From positions 201,405 through 265,404 of the forward strand of contig JAJYUZ010000003.1 of assembly GCA_021792255.1 (NCBI GenBank): a stretch of 64,000 bases of DNA. The letters run 5' to 3'. This DNA is from Thermoplasmata archaeon (lineage in GTDB: Archaea > Thermoplasmatota > Thermoplasmata > Thermoplasmatales > GCA-001856825). The translations under genes and the position numbers were made by a program. The notes under the pieces are model-generated. The model did no database searches. It was not told the DNA's origin and saw nothing but the letters and a program-made list of their open reading frames with translations. Of this stretch, positions 25,635 to 34,203 are shown in pieces (within the stretch, counting starts at the first letter, position 1; every line of letters begins with the position of its first letter).

Positions 25635-26379
25635 CGGTTAACATCCTCGCCACGACACGCTCAATCGACTCTCCCTCTTTTCCCAATTTCTTCAATTCTA
25701 CAAGCGTTCCTTTCCATATGACCACCCCACGTGAGATCATAATTACCTTGTCCGTCAATCTGGTCGCTACTTCCATTATGTGAGTGGACACCAGTTGCGT
25801 CGAATTAAAGCTCTTTAGATAGTCGATGACGTTCTCCTGAGTCGGTATATCGAGATAATTTAAGGGCTCGTCGAGCAAGAGTACTGAAGGCTTGTGAACG
25901 ATTGCAAGTGCCAAAGCCAGCTTTTGAACGTTTCCTCTTGATAGACTCCCTACCTTTGATCTTTCATATTCCCTCAGCTGGAGATAGTCGAGAAGTCTGT
26001 CCACTTTATCAGAAACATCCTCTACCCCTCTAAGTGCTCCTATGTACTCCAGATTCTCCCTTACACTGAAAGACCTGTAGGGTGAGGCATCGTCTGGCAG
26101 ATAACCCACGATCCTGTGTGCCTCTTCTGAGGATGGAGAAAAGTCCCCAATTCTAGCTTCTCCTGAATTAGGGCTCAGGAGCCCTACTAGGATTTTAAGA
26201 GTTGTTGTTTTCCCTGCGCCGTTGGGTCCCAGGAGAGCATATCTTTCCCCTGGCTCAAGTCTAAAGGTAAGTCCTTTCAATGCCTCAATGTTTCCGTAAT
26301 ATTTTGAAACACCTTTCAATTCTATTGATGGCGGGGTCATTGATCTTTCCATGAGCTCACTCACTCTCAGCAGAAACAA
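25624..26379 (-). CDS. ABC transporter ATP-binding protein
   Basis: ATPase of the two-gene exporter, 251 residues. Walker A is [16 protein letters not shown] (about residues 49-64), the signature is [16 protein letters not shown] (LSRGN in place of LSGGQ), and Walker B is [16 protein letters not shown]. The switch histidine is in [10 protein letters not shown]. Starts at 26379, 26352 and 26337 are all in frame; the conserved domain begins near 26337 ([17 protein letters not shown]). It is closest to the CcmA-type ABC-2 exporter ATPases. Confidence 0.92.
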   Translation of the reverse strand: MFLLRVSELMERSMTPPSIELKGVSKYYGNIEALKGLTFRLEPGERYALLGPNGAGKTTTLKILVGLLSPNSGEARIGDFSPSSEEAHRIVGYLPDDASPYRSFSVRENLEYIGALRGVEDVSDKVDRLLDYLQLREYERSKVGSLSRGNVQKLALALAIVHKPSVLLLDEPLNYLDIPTQENVIDYLKSFNSTQLVSTHIMEVATRLTDKVIMISRGVVIWKGTLVELKKLGKEGESIERVVARMLTDVL

Positions 26380-26554
26380 GCCGAGATTCAGTTGAAGGGA
26401 ATTCAGAGTTCAGAACAGAAATGACGTTCCATATAGTTAGATATGAATCTGAATAGTTCGTCTGTCCCATTATTCTAAATTTTTCTCGACGATTTAACGA
26501 TTCTGTTCTTTTGTCAAGCCCGTTTACTGTGGTGTCTCTGATTTAAGCGTACAA

Positions 26555-27625
26555 TTATGGGATGCGTCTCCTTCTCGCTAGTCTCTTTGAGACCCCCCAA
26601 ACCAATCCAATAACGACACCGATTAAGGATACAAGAAGTATGAAATCTAATAGGGAGAACATGTGTGGTACTTCCAGTGGAACGAGTTCGACGTTGTGAA
26701 GCACTGTTGGATAGGTTTTAGACGTCACCGTGAAATTGTAAAAGTAATTCCAGTATCCTAGAGAAGTCACCTCCATTTCGTATTTATGGCCAGCCGGTAG
26801 GGTTAATGTGAAAACTCCGCCTATTGTAGTAACCTGCTTACCATTCATAAACATAGAGGCTCCGTCAGGCGTCACAGAACCCGTAAAGGTAATTGAGTAT
26901 ATACTGAACTGAATATTCACTGCTGCACCAGAGCCATCTATTATAATGGTTCCAGTCGTTGGAGAAGTTGTGTAATTCATCGGTACATTGATGGTATAAG
27001 GATAGGAACCATTTTTTTCCAATAGTAAGATGCTGTCTGATGAGGGAAAACTCGTGATTCCGTTGAATGCAATCGACCACTTAATTCCACTTGGAAGTCC
27101 TGTTTCACGGAACATCACTTGGTATAATCTAGAATACGTTATCGTAATGTTCTCCGAAGCGCCCGATACTGAAAATGAACCTGCGAATGGAGCCACCGTG
27201 AAGTTGTGTATTAGACCTACGATATAGCCATAACTGCCATTGGGTCTTAGGAAAGTTATTTCGTTCGACAATGATGATTCGTTTGTACCGTTAAGAGATA
27301 TATACCAACTGGTCCCGGTGGGGAACCCTCTTTCTATGAAAATGACATCATATTCCTTAGGACTCAAACTTGTCGTTTCTCTGACGTCGCTTAGGGAAGC
27401 AGTCTGTTTGTCTTCTCCACAAAGTTCGCACATTGCGAAACCGTTAGAATAGTCGGTAGGGATTAAATGGTGCGCCCCGGAGTCTCCAATGCTTGCAATT
27501 AAAGGAGGCGAGGGATGCGCATCTAAAATCATTGCCGATCCGGAAGGAACAACGTTTGAACTCGTAGTCATTGAAACGAGACAAAATAGAATAATTACCA
27601 GGAGTAATTTCTCTTTATCTAGCAT
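26555..27625 (-). CDS. Secreted, membrane-anchored repeat protein
   Basis: A 356-residue surface protein. It has an N-terminal signal segment (LLLVIILFCLVSMTTSS), two copies of a roughly 80-residue domain that starts VIFIERGFPTGTSWYISLNG and VMFRETGLPSGIKWSIAFNG, then a PEGA-like beta domain (FTGSVTPDGASMFMNGKQV) and a C-terminal helix with a basic stop-transfer end (SKRLARRRRIP). The GLPSGT-W repeat is widespread in secreted proteins of Thermoplasmatales. Many N-x-S/T sequons suggest glycosylation. An isolated CELCGED near residue 70 is unexplained. Role unknown; adhesion or cell-surface structure is likely. Confidence 0.8.
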   Translation of the reverse strand: MLDKEKLLLVIILFCLVSMTTSSNVVPSGSAMILDAHPSPPLIASIGDSGAHHLIPTDYSNGFAMCELCGEDKQTASLSDVRETTSLSPKEYDVIFIERGFPTGTSWYISLNGTNESSLSNEITFLRPNGSYGYIVGLIHNFTVAPFAGSFSVSGASENITITYSRLYQVMFRETGLPSGIKWSIAFNGITSFPSSDSILLLEKNGSYPYTINVPMNYTTSPTTGTIIIDGSGAAVNIQFSIYSITFTGSVTPDGASMFMNGKQVTTIGGVFTLTLPAGHKYEMEVTSLGYWNYFYNFTVTSKTYPTVLHNVELVPLEVPHMFSLLDFILLVSLIGVVIGLVWGVSKRLARRRRIP

Positions 27626-27874
27626 AAATTAGTTAAGGATAGTATCGCATAGTTCGTTTATTATATTTTCGATGAAGTTGCAGAAAGCTAACTCTTGGAC
27701 CGTTTTCAAATGCTAGATTCAATAAAAGAGGAATTCAAAATAGTGGAGATTCTTTGGTTCTGTTTGATGAATTTACATCATGCTGTTCCAACATTAAGAG
27801 GACACAGAGCAGTTCGAAGTTCATTATTTCTCAAGAAGTTAAAGAGTTTGGCCAAATCAGAATTTCGAAACTAT

Positions 27875-28504
27875 CTATTTCACTTTCTTTACTTTATTTT
27901 TTCCGTAATCTACAGCTTCTTGATATTTTCCCGTTCGCACGAATTGCCAGAATTTCTCATCGTCCAATAGATTTCCAAAGAGCTCTGAGCTAGCATGTTG
28001 GCCAATTCCCTTTGCTGACTTCCTTATCTCTTCTATCACGGGCAGAGCGACTGAACACTCCTCGGCCTTCTGCCTCAATTGTTTTCTGATGAACTTCGAG
28101 AATGAGGGGGAACGACCTTCGGTAGACACAGCCACTGTGACGCCATTTGTGGTAAACGCTGCCGGAAATATGAATGGGCTATCAACCCTATCAACGCTGT
28201 TGAAGAGCACTCTTTTGGCATCGCAGTACTTTCGCATCTCATCGTTAAATCTTGCGTCGTCGCTTGCTATTATGACTATAGTATCTCTATTTATAAAATT
28301 CTCCACAGATGATGGCGTGTCTAGATGCAGTACTATCTTTTCCACATCCATACCGTCTATGTATGGGTCGAATTTCTCAGAGATTACAGTAATTTTGTCG
28401 AATTTAGAATGAAGATTTCTCAGCTTAAGTGCTGCAGCCGTGCCGCCACCAATTATTGTGAGCTTTTTTCCGGTAACGTTGAGCATTACAGGTATAAATC
28501 TCAT
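27875..28504 (-). CDS. Precorrin-2 dehydrogenase / sirohydrochlorin ferrochelatase-like
   Basis: A 209-residue Met8p/CysG-N type protein that oxidises precorrin-2 to sirohydrochlorin with NAD and may insert iron to give siroheme. Visible: the Rossmann start LTIIGGGTAAALKLRNL (about residues 15-31), the DTIVIIASDDARFNDEM strand and the conserved FIFPAAFTTNGVTVAVSTEGRSPSFSKFIRKQL block (about 110-142). It lies 2 bases after the uroporphyrinogen methyltransferase gene at the end of the dsr operon, which needs siroheme for DsrAB. Confidence 0.9.
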   Translation of the reverse strand: MRFIPVMLNVTGKKLTIIGGGTAAALKLRNLHSKFDKITVISEKFDPYIDGMDVEKIVLHLDTPSSVENFINRDTIVIIASDDARFNDEMRKYCDAKRVLFNSVDRVDSPFIFPAAFTTNGVTVAVSTEGRSPSFSKFIRKQLRQKAEECSVALPVIEEIRKSAKGIGQHASSELFGNLLDDEKFWQFVRTGKYQEAVDYGKNKVKKVK

Positions 28505-28506
28505 TA

Positions 28507-29367
28507 TTACCTTTCCTTCGATCCGTCTTCGGGTGAACGCCTTGCTAAAATTATGCTATCTAAGGGGTTTTTTAAAGTTCCCCTCAAGTTCGTTGCAGTA
28601 ATGAAACCGCTGTCAGTGAGGGCATTGATCACCCTACCTATTACGATGATGCTGGGAGCCTTCACTTCAAACTTATCGACGATTTTTGGAAGGTCACTCA
28701 GCAGCCCAACGAATATTCTCTGATCTTTCTGGGTACCATTCTCAATTACCGTGACTCCCGTAAACGGGTCCATACCCCTCTCTATGAGATTTCTCGCTAT
28801 TTCTAATGAGCTTCCAACGCCCATTAGAACAACTATGGTACCGTCGAACCTCGCAATGTTGTCCCAGTCGTTCTCGATCACAGAATCCTTCCGATGGCCA
28901 GAAATAATAAGGAGAGATGAGGAATAATCTCTGTGAGTCAGGGGGATTCCTATTGCAGTCGCTACAGCTATGGCTGATGTCAGGCCAGGGACAACCTCGT
29001 ATGGAATGTTCTTCTTCTTCAGGAATTCTATCTCTTCGCCCCCTCTACCAAATATGAATGGATCTCCGGACTTGAGCCTGACAACGTTCTTCCCCTGTCT
29101 GTAATACTTCAGCACGAGTTCGTTTATTTTTTCCTGCTTAAAAGATGATTCAAGTCCGTGACTTGTCCCGACACATACCTTCTCGCAGGTATTGGGTACG
29201 AGTTTCACTATCTCGTAGCTGACCAGCCTATCGTACAAGAGAACGTCGCATTTTTTGATCAGTTTCGTGGCTTTGACAGTAAGATATTCTGGGTTACCTG
29301 GGCCAGCACCGACCAAGTACACTTTCCTGGATCTCTTACCGGATTTTCCGGACTTATTTGCCTTCAT
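28507..29367 (-). CDS. cobA: Uroporphyrinogen-III C-methyltransferase
   Basis: SUMT of 286 residues: two SAM-dependent methylations of uroporphyrinogen III to precorrin-2, the first committed step to siroheme and corrinoids. Motifs: VYLVGAGPGNPEYLTVKA at residues 17-34, the DVLLYDRLVS loop, VRLKSGDPFIFGRGGEEI near 98-115, PGLTSAIAVATAIGIPLTHRDYSSSL near 124-149 and DGTIVVLMGVG near 176. It directly follows dsrK, so siroheme precursor supply is co-expressed with the sulfite reductase. The basic N-terminal extension (SGKSGKRSRK) is unusual. Confidence 0.93.
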   Translation of the reverse strand: MKANKSGKSGKRSRKVYLVGAGPGNPEYLTVKATKLIKKCDVLLYDRLVSYEIVKLVPNTCEKVCVGTSHGLESSFKQEKINELVLKYYRQGKNVVRLKSGDPFIFGRGGEEIEFLKKKNIPYEVVPGLTSAIAVATAIGIPLTHRDYSSSLLIISGHRKDSVIENDWDNIARFDGTIVVLMGVGSSLEIARNLIERGMDPFTGVTVIENGTQKDQRIFVGLLSDLPKIVDKFEVKAPSIIVIGRVINALTDSGFITATNLRGTLKNPLDSIILARRSPEDGSKER

Positions 29368-29379
29368 GATACATCAATC

Positions 29380-30783
29380 TTAAGGCACGATTGCCTTGTA
29401 GACAAGGTCCATTAATCCGGAATAGGCAAGGGCCTGGTCGTGTTTCTTATTAAGGCGCGGAAGAGTGTGACTAAGTTGTGCTTTACAAATAGCGCAGGGT
29501 CTTATCACGTGTGTACCGCCAACAGATATGGCGTCCTCATACCATAACTTAGCATATTCTGTTCTCAATGGAAGCAGTTCATCACTGAGCAGACCGCCTC
29601 CACCTCCGCAACACCACGTTCTTTCTCTTGAATGTGGAGAGTTTTGATAACTACTTACCACACTAGATAGTACAGATCTTGGTTCATCAATCAGGTCCCC
29701 TCCTCTTGCATAATTGCAGGGGTCTTGGTATACGTAGGAGGGCCCATCGTTATTTTTGGGCTCTAGTTTTATTTTTGCACTTTCGATAGCATCCTCTACA
29801 AGATGGAACACGTGCAGCCCAGATAATCCTTTTTTCTCCAGTTCTGGAATTACATAATTCTTGAACGCTCTCCAACCGTGTCCACACTCTCCCGCAATAA
29901 CTGCTTTGACCCCAAGTTCCAGTGCGACATTCACCACGTGATTCCCTATTTCCCTGAGATGTTTCGCATCCGTAAACAGACCAAAATTTGCAAGCTCAGC
30001 GTGCTTAGTTGTGAACGTATAATCGAATCCTATGGAATGAAAAAATAACATGTACCCTTTCAGTGTTTCTATGTTACTAAAGAAATCAGCAGAAGGAGGA
30101 ATAAACATTGCATATGCGGGTTGATCGATTTTTGGAATCACTTTTACTCCCTTTTCTTCTAAGATCTCGTCTCTGGCAAATTCTATAGTGGATTTTAGTG
30201 CGGCGGGCGGGAGAGCCATGTTGTTTCCAGTCCTTTCCACATTACCAATGACTACTGCGGTATATCTCGATATTTTACCCATATCGTACAGAACTGACCT
30301 AATCGTTCTGGTAACATCTGCCTGGTCTATACCAAAAGGGCAGATTTCTCCACATCTCCTGCACTCTAGGCACTGATAATAGTAGGTCGAAACGTCCTCT
30401 AAGGATTTGTTGTTTAACTCCCTCGCTCCAACCGCTTTCTTAAATATCTTTCCAGAAAGTTTGGTCGATTTTAGGAGCCCCCTAATCAAATCGGCTCTTC
30501 CGACTGGAGAGTTGTATGTATCTTCAGTAGTTAAAAAAGTGGGACAGGCATTAAGACAGGCTCCGCAATGCACACACGCATCTATAGCGAGTTTGACGTT
30601 CCTATTCCGTTTAACTTCTCTCTTTACGTTCTCTACAAAAAAATCCACTTGATTTTGATTTGGGGTCTGCGTGTGACCAACCTTATCGTAAAGCGCATTT
30701 ACGAGCTTTTCGTCAGCCCAGAGAGATTCAAAATTTGAAGTGTCTCCTTTCCTAAACTCTATTTCGTGCGGTATTGTGTTCAC
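29380..30783 (-). CDS. dsrK: DsrK: HdrD-like iron-sulfur protein of a DsrMK complex
   Basis: A 467-residue cytoplasmic subunit of a membrane heterodisulfide-reductase-like complex. Two [4Fe-4S] ferredoxin motifs are complete: C70, C73, C76, C80 and C138, C141, C144, C148. Two CCG-type domains follow (YQDPCNYARGGD near residue 345 and TWCCGGGGGLLSDE near 388), which in HdrD and DsrK hold the catalytic cluster that handles disulfides or trisulfides. It overlaps dsrM by 32 bases. In sulfate reducers DsrMK is proposed to reduce the DsrC trisulfide with quinol electrons; the same role is inferred here. Confidence 0.88.
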   Translation of the reverse strand: MNTIPHEIEFRKGDTSNFESLWADEKLVNALYDKVGHTQTPNQNQVDFFVENVKREVKRNRNVKLAIDACVHCGACLNACPTFLTTEDTYNSPVGRADLIRGLLKSTKLSGKIFKKAVGARELNNKSLEDVSTYYYQCLECRRCGEICPFGIDQADVTRTIRSVLYDMGKISRYTAVVIGNVERTGNNMALPPAALKSTIEFARDEILEEKGVKVIPKIDQPAYAMFIPPSADFFSNIETLKGYMLFFHSIGFDYTFTTKHAELANFGLFTDAKHLREIGNHVVNVALELGVKAVIAGECGHGWRAFKNYVIPELEKKGLSGLHVFHLVEDAIESAKIKLEPKNNDGPSYVYQDPCNYARGGDLIDEPRSVLSSVVSSYQNSPHSRERTWCCGGGGGLLSDELLPLRTEYAKLWYEDAISVGGTHVIRPCAICKAQLSHTLPRLNKKHDQALAYSGLMDLVYKAIVP

Positions 30784-31558
30784 CTTCCTCGTCGATTCTT
30801 AGCATATACGCTTCCGTCTCCTTAAATCTCTTTATTTTGAAACTCGTCTTCGTTATAGTTGGCTGAAACAAGTATGCAACTATATGGATTATTTTTCCGA
30901 ATGGGATGTACGCTATGAATACAAAGGCTAAGGTTATGTGGATCGCTGTTACCGGACTGACTTGGGTCATCGTGGCTATTTCAGGCCTGAACTCTACTAT
31001 GGAGGTAAGCCAAGGCGAAACGGTAGAAATGAAATCGGGTCGTATATAGAGCGTCTGTGTAAGCCCGAGTATAATCAGCGCCAGAAGCATTGAGATTGCA
31101 AAATAATCGTCTAAGTAGCTTATGCGCCTCACTTTCTTTACTTGTAATCTCCTCGCAGCAAGAATTAGGATACCGATAAAAGCGCTGATGCCAGCACTTC
31201 CACCCATGTAGAGCGCTACCATCATATGAAATTGGATGGAGACGGGTAAGGGAACGACCATGGCAAGATGTCCCAGCAGTGAGAACCAGATTCCATAGTG
31301 AAACAAAATCGATCCGACGATGAGCGTTCTGTCTTTTTCCATTTTTGGGAGAGTATAAAAGAGAAAAACTCTTTTGGCCAGGTCTTTCACTATCGAAAAA
31401 AGACTGAATGTACCGGGAACTATAGCGACAGTCTTTAACTCCGTTAAACCCTTGGCAGAGATCCAGCTGGCTATTCTGTATATGAATCCGACAAGAAAAA
31501 TAGCAATTGCACTATAAGGAAGGAAAATAAATAAAATACTTGCGAGTAGATTGTTCAT
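30752..31558 (-). CDS. dsrM: DsrM: NarI-like membrane cytochrome b subunit
   Basis: A 268-residue protein with about five to six hydrophobic spans, related to nitrate reductase gamma, HdrE and DsrM. Histidines for haem b lie within spans (LFHYGIWFSLLGHLAMV near residue 86 and AIHITLAFVFIAYIPFGKIIHIVAYLF near 205-230). It passes electrons between the quinone pool and DsrK. The gene lies between dsrB and dsrK and overlaps dsrK by 32 bases. No DsrJOP-type periplasmic subunits are present, so this is the minimal DsrMK form. Confidence 0.87.
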   Translation of the reverse strand: MNNLLASILFIFLPYSAIAIFLVGFIYRIASWISAKGLTELKTVAIVPGTFSLFSIVKDLAKRVFLFYTLPKMEKDRTLIVGSILFHYGIWFSLLGHLAMVVPLPVSIQFHMMVALYMGGSAGISAFIGILILAARRLQVKKVRRISYLDDYFAISMLLALIILGLTQTLYIRPDFISTVSPWLTSIVEFRPEIATMTQVSPVTAIHITLAFVFIAYIPFGKIIHIVAYLFQPTITKTSFKIKRFKETEAYMLRIDEEGEHNTARNRV

Positions 31559-31566
31559 AATGATCT

Positions 31567-32676
31567 TTACCGAACGGGAAACTGCCTAATCCCGAACTCG
31601 GAACTTACGAACTCAGTGTTGTTCCACCTTGTTACAGGAATATCAAGTGCTTTTTGAAATTCCCTTAATCCAATTCTCCGCACATAGTCTGCGAGCCTTT
31701 CACCCGCCACAGCATTCCCCTTCCACATATCTATGATCTTCTGTAGAACCGCGACGACTTCACGATAATTTGGTGGGCTTATTGGAATCCAAGGGATGAG
31801 GACCATTGCAAGATTCTGTCCTCTTCCAGTGTTGCTACTCTTGCCTCCGACCAATATCGAGATTCCGATTTTTGTGGTATCAAATGTGATGTAATCGCAG
31901 ACATCCTTGCAACGACCACAGGCTATGCATTTTTCGCGATTGATTTGAATGCCGACGGTGTCATCGTCCTTTTTGAAAGCGGATATACATTTCATCGGGC
32001 AGACCATGACAACTTCAGGAACAGCAACCTCTAATGCCTTCGCACTTCTGGGGAGGCATAAACCTATTTTCTGTGGATCGAAAGAAGGAGCATCGCCGTA
32101 ATGGCCCACAACTACTATATCAGACGTGAGTCCACCACAGGCCGTAGGACATCCTGCAACACTAATCCTCAATTTGGCGGGAATACTTTCCTCATCAGTA
32201 AAATATTTTCCAAATTGATCGTAGAGGACTTTTGTGATAGAAGAAGAGTCTGCGACTGCCGTGGTACAGGAAAGGTACGCTGTGCACGACCCAATGGACC
32301 ATAATGAATTACGCCACCCTCCTGCGTGAAATCCCATTTTTTCTATCTCATTTTTGATCAGCAAAGACTTTTCAAGACTGTCGGAGATAAATTCCACATT
32401 TCCCGATCTTGTGAACCTCAGAGTCCCAATTCCAAATTTATCCTCTATATCAGCAAACACCCTGAGGGTATTAGAGCTAAATCTAGCATTTGGCGGGCTT
32501 CCGACCTTAATCGTAAACAAATGATCGCCTTTTTCAGAAATGTGTTCGATTATTCCGCCGCCGTGGAATTTTCTATCTGCCCATTTACCCAGATTACTCT
32601 TAATTTCCTCTGGAAGCGAGTCCGTGTATGGCACTGGCAATCTTTTTTTCATTCTTTCTGATAAGTTTGTTGACAT
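31567..32676 (-). CDS. dsrB: Dissimilatory sulfite reductase subunit beta
   Basis: DsrB, 369 residues. The siroheme/[4Fe-4S] site cysteines are C131-x5-C137 and C176-x3-C180 (in GSCTAYLSC and AGCPTACGG). The inserted ferredoxin domain is complete: CPMKC (226, 230) and C250, C253, C256, C260. The segment around 135-150 (TTAVADSSSITK) corresponds to the conserved HTPATDAS-type block of DsrB. The pattern C-x5-C plus C-x3-C is that of DsrA and assimilatory enzymes, whereas well-studied DsrB proteins have lost the first cysteine and gained one next to the third. It follows dsrA by 3 bases. Confidence 0.9.
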   Translation of the reverse strand: MSTNLSERMKKRLPVPYTDSLPEEIKSNLGKWADRKFHGGGIIEHISEKGDHLFTIKVGSPPNARFSSNTLRVFADIEDKFGIGTLRFTRSGNVEFISDSLEKSLLIKNEIEKMGFHAGGWRNSLWSIGSCTAYLSCTTAVADSSSITKVLYDQFGKYFTDEESIPAKLRISVAGCPTACGGLTSDIVVVGHYGDAPSFDPQKIGLCLPRSAKALEVAVPEVVMVCPMKCISAFKKDDDTVGIQINREKCIACGRCKDVCDYITFDTTKIGISILVGGKSSNTGRGQNLAMVLIPWIPISPPNYREVVAVLQKIIDMWKGNAVAGERLADYVRRIGLREFQKALDIPVTRWNNTEFVSSEFGIRQFPVR

Positions 32677-32679
32677 TCT

Positions 32680-33900
32680 TCACTCCCCGTACTCCTTTAC
32701 AATATTGTCTACCCATTTAGAGTAACCTTCTCTCTCTTCATCAGTCAGTACTGCACTGGCAATTATTCTTTGTTGTCCAGTTGGATGCCCTTCAATTTCA
32801 GTCGGAAGACTGCTGCTGACTGCTTCCACTGTTTTGGAGAATCCTGATTTGAAAAGCATGTCTCCTATCCTGTCTTTGTGGGGAGAGCCATCTTCCCAGA
32901 TGCTGATTATCTTCATTATGAATTCCTTAGCCTGGGCATAATCATCCAGAATTGATACAGGCTTTCCCATTTTTGGACCAAACCTTCCCTTTATATTTCC
33001 ACCTGCCAGAAGTGCAACTTTTCTGTTCTTTCCTGGTTTAATGGCAGGGAAGGCATACCTTATGCAGTTCATGGATTTTTTGCACTTTTCAGAATCTATT
33101 TTGATTCCTCCTGATTCTCGATTTTCAGATATTGCACCTGATGGACATTCCTTGATTAAACGTTCTATCTTCAGATCATCCTTCCTTATCTTGTCTTGAA
33201 GTAAACCCCAGTCAACATCTGGACTCCCCTCCCACGTTCCAATGAATCCGAAATCAGCCCTGTGAGACGCCCTCGCACAGTCCATAGGACATCCGCTGAA
33301 TTTGAGTTTCACCTTGAATGGGAATAACTGATTCGAAAGGTTGTTGTATATCGGTTCATAAGTCATGTAATGGTCCCTTGCTTGGAGGGTGTCGTATAAA
33401 GAATATTCGCACAGTGCAGGGCCGACGCAAGATGCAAAATCCCTGTAAGTATCGCCCGTATCTCCAACATCTGTTCCTAGGTTCCTTATTGCATCAATTG
33501 CCTCATCAGCCCTTTCCGGATTCATTGAAATTATCATCCCTCCTGTCTGTCCGATAACTTCTATGAGACCTAGTCCGTACTCATCAGAAAAATCAAGAAT
33601 TTTCCTTAACATTTCTGTTCTGTAGAATTGTCCGGAAGGATGATAAATTCTGAAGTGAAGTTCTGAGTCTTTTCCGTCCTTGGTCCGTCTGGCTATAAAA
33701 CCAGTATAGACATATCTTATCTTTGCCGACCCTCCATACCATTGAGTTTCGCCAATGGCTAGTCCACTGGAGTACGCCCTTATAGGATACTTAGTTTTCT
33801 TGATTTCTGTAACGTGACTTGGCCATTTCCCACTCTCCAAATATTCAAGAATTTTAGCACCTTTATCAGAGATGGCGATGTCTTTGTCATTTACAGTCAT
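32680..33900 (-). CDS. dsrA: Dissimilatory sulfite reductase subunit alpha
   Basis: DsrA, 406 residues; with DsrB forms the alpha2beta2 enzyme that interconverts sulfite and reduced sulfur bound to DsrC. Siroheme-cluster cysteines: C158-x5-C164 (SCVGPALCEY) and C204-x3-C208 (GCPMDCARASHRADFGFIGTW). The ferredoxin domain shows C252, C273 and C279, but the residue at the remaining ligand position is Ser276 (codon TCC, 33073-33075), so the extra [4Fe-4S] cluster may be altered. The C-terminal flavin-independent tail (GQQRIIASAVLTDEEREGYSKWV) is typical. It follows tusA by 19 bases with a GGTGA site just before the ATG. Confidence 0.92.
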   Translation of the reverse strand: MTVNDKDIAISDKGAKILEYLESGKWPSHVTEIKKTKYPIRAYSSGLAIGETQWYGGSAKIRYVYTGFIARRTKDGKDSELHFRIYHPSGQFYRTEMLRKILDFSDEYGLGLIEVIGQTGGMIISMNPERADEAIDAIRNLGTDVGDTGDTYRDFASCVGPALCEYSLYDTLQARDHYMTYEPIYNNLSNQLFPFKVKLKFSGCPMDCARASHRADFGFIGTWEGSPDVDWGLLQDKIRKDDLKIERLIKECPSGAISENRESGGIKIDSEKCKKSMNCIRYAFPAIKPGKNRKVALLAGGNIKGRFGPKMGKPVSILDDYAQAKEFIMKIISIWEDGSPHKDRIGDMLFKSGFSKTVEAVSSSLPTEIEGHPTGQQRIIASAVLTDEEREGYSKWVDNIVKEYGE

Positions 33901-33919
33901 TATCGCTCACCTTCCGTTA

Positions 33920-34147
33920 TTAAGGTCCGCGTTTTAAAAGAAATTCTACTGCCCCTTGCTTTTCAGTAATTTCAATAATCTTGTTCCCTGTCTGTTTGGA
34001 CCAAGCATCAAAGTCGGATTTCGCTGCGGGATCATCAACGATCACCCTGATTTCATCTCCGACTGCTATTTCCTTTATCGCCTTGGCCGTCTTAATAATC
34101 GGCAGGGGACATTGCAAACCCTTAAAATCAAAAACTTTAGCGTTCAT
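33920..34147 (-). CDS. tusA: TusA/SirA family sulfur carrier
   Basis: A 75-residue TusA with the active cysteine in the N-terminal CPxP motif (FKGLQCPLPIIKTAKAI, Cys13). TusA relays persulfide sulfur between rhodanese- or desulfurase-type donors and acceptors such as DsrE or DsrC. It is the first gene of the dsr operon. The ATG at 34147 is preferred; a TTG precedes it directly. A TATA box lies about 25 bases upstream and an 8-base palindrome just behind that. Its presence is more typical of sulfur-oxidising dsr loci but does not prove direction. Confidence 0.9.
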   Translation of the reverse strand: MNAKVFDFKGLQCPLPIIKTAKAIKEIAVGDEIRVIVDDPAAKSDFDAWSKQTGNKIIEITEKQGAVEFLLKRGP

Positions 34148-34167
34148 CAAATTTCAATCTACACTTG

Positions 34168-34177
34168 ATATTAATAA
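34168..34177 (-). promoter_or_regulatory. TATA box of the tusA-dsrAB-dsrMK operon
   Basis: TTATTAATAT on the minus strand, 21-30 bases before the tusA ATG. It is the only well-placed promoter for the seven-gene operon that runs to 27875. Confidence 0.5.
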
Positions 34178-34178
34178 C

Positions 34179-34202
34179 TTTCCCTTGAAATATTAAGGGA
34201 AA
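34179..34202. promoter_or_regulatory. Palindrome next to the dsr operon promoter (possible operator)
   Basis: TTTCCCTT (34179-34186) and AAGGGAAA (34195-34202) form a perfect 8-base inverted repeat with an 8-base spacer. It abuts the upstream side of the TATA box, where the transcription factor B recognition element would be. A dimeric regulator bound here could block or recruit the basal machinery. No known motif is assigned. Confidence 0.5.
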
Positions 34203-34203
34203 A

